DNA of 7,477 nt. It comes from Gaiellales bacterium. Lineage in GTDB: Bacteria > Actinomycetota > Thermoleophilia > Gaiellales > F1-60-MAGs149. The position numbers and the translations under genes were made by a program. The first letter of the stretch is position 1; every line of letters starts with the position of its first letter. The DNA lies in contig JAURLF010000225.1 of assembly GCA_030831375.1 (NCBI GenBank), forward strand, positions 1 through 7,477. Direction: 5' to 3'. This document shows positions 5,381-7,477 of this stretch, in pieces. The notes beneath the pieces were generated by a model. It made no database searches. It saw nothing but the letters and a program-made list of their open reading frames with translations, and had not been told where the DNA came from.

Positions 5381-6183
5381 AGGGCTTCAGCCTCCCCCTC
5401 TCCCCCGACGGCACCGCCGGCCTCGTGCCGCCGCCGCCGTGGCACTACGTCGGCGACTTCCTCGTGATCGACTACTGGGCGGACCCCGCCGCCTGCGCGG
5501 CGGTCCTGCCGGAGGGCATCGAGCCCTTCGCCGACGACCCGGGCCGCGCCGCGGTCGTCTTCGCGGACTGGCAGTCCTGCACGACGGGCCGCAACGAGCT
5601 GGTCGACCCGGCCCGCAGCCAGTACAAGGAGGCCTTCATCGTCGTCACGGGCGTCCTCGACGGCGAGGTCGTCACCACCTGCCCGTACATCTGGGTCGAC
5701 CGTGACTTCGCGCTCGTGCGCGGCTGGATCCAGGGCTTCCCGAAGAAGCTCGGCTCGGTCTGGATGACGCGCAGCTTCGGCCTCGGCACGACCGCCGACC
5801 CGGCGATCGCCCCGGGCTCCACCTTCGGCGGCACGCTCGCCGCCAACGACCGGCGCCTGATCGAGACCACGGTCACCCTCACCGGCGAGAGCACTGACGG
5901 CCCCGTCCACAATGGGCCGCCGCTGGTCAACCGCCGCCACTTCCCGCGCCTCGCGCAGGGCCGCCACGACGACCCCGCGGTCCACGAGCTCGTCCGTGCG
6001 AGGAGCTTCGACCGCTCGATCTCGACGATCTGGGAGGGCGACGCCACCCTGTCCTTCGGGGACGCCCCGAACGAGGAGCACATCGCGCTGGCGCCCGTCC
6101 GGGTCGGCAAGGGCCACCGCTTCACGTTCGCGTACTCCGTCGACGACCTCGAGACCGTCCGCGACTACACGGCCGGGGCATGA
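5377..6183 (+). CDS. Acetoacetate decarboxylase (ADC) family protein
   Basis: The 268-residue protein matches the ADC-like superfamily. The signature GFPKKLG (120-126) holds adjacent K123 and K124. In acetoacetate decarboxylase the first Lys forms the Schiff base and the second lowers its pKa. Upstream landmarks are VDYWADP-like IDYWADPAACAAVLPEGI (31-48) and SQYKEAFIVV (81-90), with E85 as a possible equivalent of the conserved active-site Glu. The family decarboxylates 3-oxo acids; other members catalyse aldol or dehydration reactions. Located between a ring-cleavage dioxygenase and an aldehyde dehydrogenase, it could decarboxylate or transform an oxo-acid made by meta cleavage, the step done by 4-oxalocrotonate decarboxylase in classical pathways. 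Both ends are ATGA overlaps (5377-5380 with the dioxygenase, 6180-6183 with the dehydrogenase). There is no signal peptide or membrane segment. The family is secure; the reaction is inferred. Confidence 0.85.
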   Translation: MKGFSLPLSPDGTAGLVPPPPWHYVGDFLVIDYWADPAACAAVLPEGIEPFADDPGRAAVVFADWQSCTTGRNELVDPARSQYKEAFIVVTGVLDGEVVTTCPYIWVDRDFALVRGWIQGFPKKLGSVWMTRSFGLGTTADPAIAPGSTFGGTLAANDRRLIETTVTLTGESTDGPVHNGPPLVNRRHFPRLAQGRHDDPAVHELVRARSFDRSISTIWEGDATLSFGDAPNEEHIALAPVRVGKGHRFTFAYSVDDLETVRDYTAGA

Positions 6184-7477
6184 GCCGCGTCGACGTCGCG
6201 GGCCACTCGGTCTCCACCGAGCACTACATCGGCGGCCGCCGCGTCGGCTCAGCGAGCACCTTCGAGGACCGCTCGCCGATCGACGGCGCCCTGCTCGCCG
6301 AGGTCAGCCGCGGCGACGCCGAGACGGCCCGCCTGGCGCTCGACGCCGCCGCGGAGGCCTTTCCCGCCTGGGCCGCGCTCGGCGTCGAGGGCCGCGCCGG
6401 ATACCTGCACCGCCTCGCCGAGCTGATCGACGCCAACGTCGACATGCTCGCCGAGGTCGAGTGCCTCGACATGGCGATGCTCGAGCGCTCCCTGCGGGCG
6501 CGGGTGATCGGCCGCGGTGCGCGCAACTTCCGCGCCTACGCCGACCTCGCCGTCGCGCACACCGACCGCGTCTGGGAGTCGAACGGCACCGTCAACCGCG
6601 TGCTGCGCCGTCCGAGCGGCCCGGCCGTCGTCATCACCCCGTGGAACGCTCCCTTCATGCTGTCGACCTGGAAGACGGCGCCGGCCCTGGCCGCGGGCTG
6701 CACCGTGGTGCTCAAGCCCGCCGAGTGGTCGCCGCTGTCCTGCTCGCTCCTCTTCGACCTCGTCGAGGAGGCGGGCTTCCCACCGGGCGTCTTCAACCTC
6801 GTGCAGGGCATCGGCGAGGAGGTCGGGCCCGCGCTCACCGCCGACCCGCGCGTGCGCCGGCTCAGCTTCACGGGCTCGACGGACACGGCGCGCATCATCG
6901 GCCGCGCCGCGGCCGACGGGATCGTCCCGTTCACGGCTGAACTCGGCGGCAAGAACCCGCTCGTCGTCTTCGCCGACGCCGACCTCGACCTCGCCGCCCA
7001 GAAGGCCGCCCATCAGTACGACGACGCGGGCCAGGTCTGCCTGTCGGGCACGCGCCTGCTGGTCGAGGAGTCCGTCGCCGACGCCTTCCTCGAGCGCTTC
7101 CACGCCCACGTCGACGCGCACATCCTCGGCGACCCGCGCGACGAGGCGACCACCATCAGCCCGCTGATCCACCCCGAGCACCTGGACCGGGTCAGCGGCT
7201 TCGTCGAGCGTGCCCGCGCCGCCGGCGACGAGGTCGTGCGCGGCGGGCGCCAGCCGGAGACCGGCGGGCTCTGGTACGAGCCCACGCTGATCTACCCGGC
7301 CTCGAACGATTCCGAGATCGTCCAGAACGAGGTCTTCGGCCCGGTGCTGACCTTCCAGACCTTCGCGACGGAGGACGAGGCGATCGCCCTTGCCAACTCG
7401 ACCCGCTACGGGCTCTCCGGCATCGTCTTCACGGGCTCGGCCGAGCGCGCCGAGCGTGTCGGTCGCGCCATCCGCGC
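6180..7477 (+). CDS. NAD(P)-dependent aldehyde dehydrogenase, C-terminus cut by window end
   Basis: The open frame codes 432 residues and continues past the window; family members are usually about 480-500. ALDH landmarks are in order: oxyanion Asn N156 (TPWNAPF), cofactor-binding K179 (LKPAEWSPL), FPPGVFNLVQG (200-210), the Rossmann turn FTGST (230-234), general base E254 (ELGGKNP), catalytic Cys C287 (AGQVCLSGTR), and E384/F386 (NEVFGPVL). In the GSTxxGR motif the usual Gly is A237. GQVC followed by a Thr-Arg pair recalls the hydroxymuconic-semialdehyde group of ALDHs, fitting oxidation of a semialdehyde released by the upstream extradiol dioxygenase. The ATG at 6180 overlaps the previous stop as ATGA. 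Substrate specificity cannot be fixed from sequence alone. The cut is due to the window edge, not to a mutation. Confidence 0.92.
   Translation, partial: MSRVDVAGHSVSTEHYIGGRRVGSASTFEDRSPIDGALLAEVSRGDAETARLALDAAAEAFPAWAALGVEGRAGYLHRLAELIDANVDMLAEVECLDMAMLERSLRARVIGRGARNFRAYADLAVAHTDRVWESNGTVNRVLRRPSGPAVVITPWNAPFMLSTWKTAPALAAGCTVVLKPAEWSPLSCSLLFDLVEEAGFPPGVFNLVQGIGEEVGPALTADPRVRRLSFTGSTDTARIIGRAAADGIVPFTAELGGKNPLVVFADADLDLAAQKAAHQYDDAGQVCLSGTRLLVEESVADAFLERFHAHVDAHILGDPRDEATTISPLIHPEHLDRVSGFVERARAAGDEVVRGGRQPETGGLWYEPTLIYPASNDSEIVQNEVFGPVLTFQTFATEDEAIALANSTRYGLSGIVFTGSAERAERVGRAIR

Noticed and set aside
6249..7181. Minus-strand ORF of 310 codons opposite the aldehyde dehydrogenase
   Set aside because: Antisense shadow of a gene with all aldehyde dehydrogenase catalytic residues.

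Overview
The window is very GC-rich, with strong G/C at third codon positions, tightly packed genes and ATGA stop/start overlaps. This suggests a high-GC actinobacterium, perhaps a Thermoleophilia-like soil lineage. That placement is inferred from composition and protein style only. No rRNA, tRNA, CRISPR array, insertion sequence or transposase was seen.

Layout. Positions 1-82 hold a promoter region with a 17-bp inverted repeat. Positions 83-361 (+) encode a small stand-alone Lrp/AsnC-type ligand-binding (RAM) domain protein. It converges, six bases apart, on a leftward operon (3379 to 368, minus strand): an acyl-CoA-dehydrogenase-fold flavoprotein, an alpha/beta hydrolase, and a NicX-type 2,5-dihydroxypyridine 5,6-dioxygenase. 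A divergent control region (3380-3585) follows, carrying a perfect 17-bp palindrome, candidate promoters in both directions and a 17-codon leader ORF. A rightward operon (3586 to beyond 7477) then encodes a fumarylacetoacetate-hydrolase-family (FAHD) enzyme, a type I extradiol (VOC) ring-cleavage dioxygenase, an acetoacetate-decarboxylase-family protein and an aldehyde dehydrogenase cut by the window end.

How the genes may work together. This is a divergent catabolic cluster for an aromatic or N-heteroaromatic compound, and it has two unrelated ring-cleavage dioxygenases. The left arm resembles the lower nicotinate/hydroxypyridine route: NicX opens 2,5-dihydroxypyridine to N-formylmaleamate, and a NicD-like hydrolase would remove formate. 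The right arm resembles a meta-cleavage route: extradiol cleavage, semialdehyde oxidation by the aldehyde dehydrogenase, decarboxylation by the acetoacetate-decarboxylase-like protein, and a FAHD step. The ACAD-fold protein lacks a Glu at both usual catalytic-base positions, so it may be a flavin monooxygenase or hydroxylase rather than a dehydrogenase. A near copy of the central palindrome at 15-31 suggests that one dedicated regulator, probably GntR-like and not encoded here, controls both arms and the left edge. Substrates and the joining of the two arms are inference.
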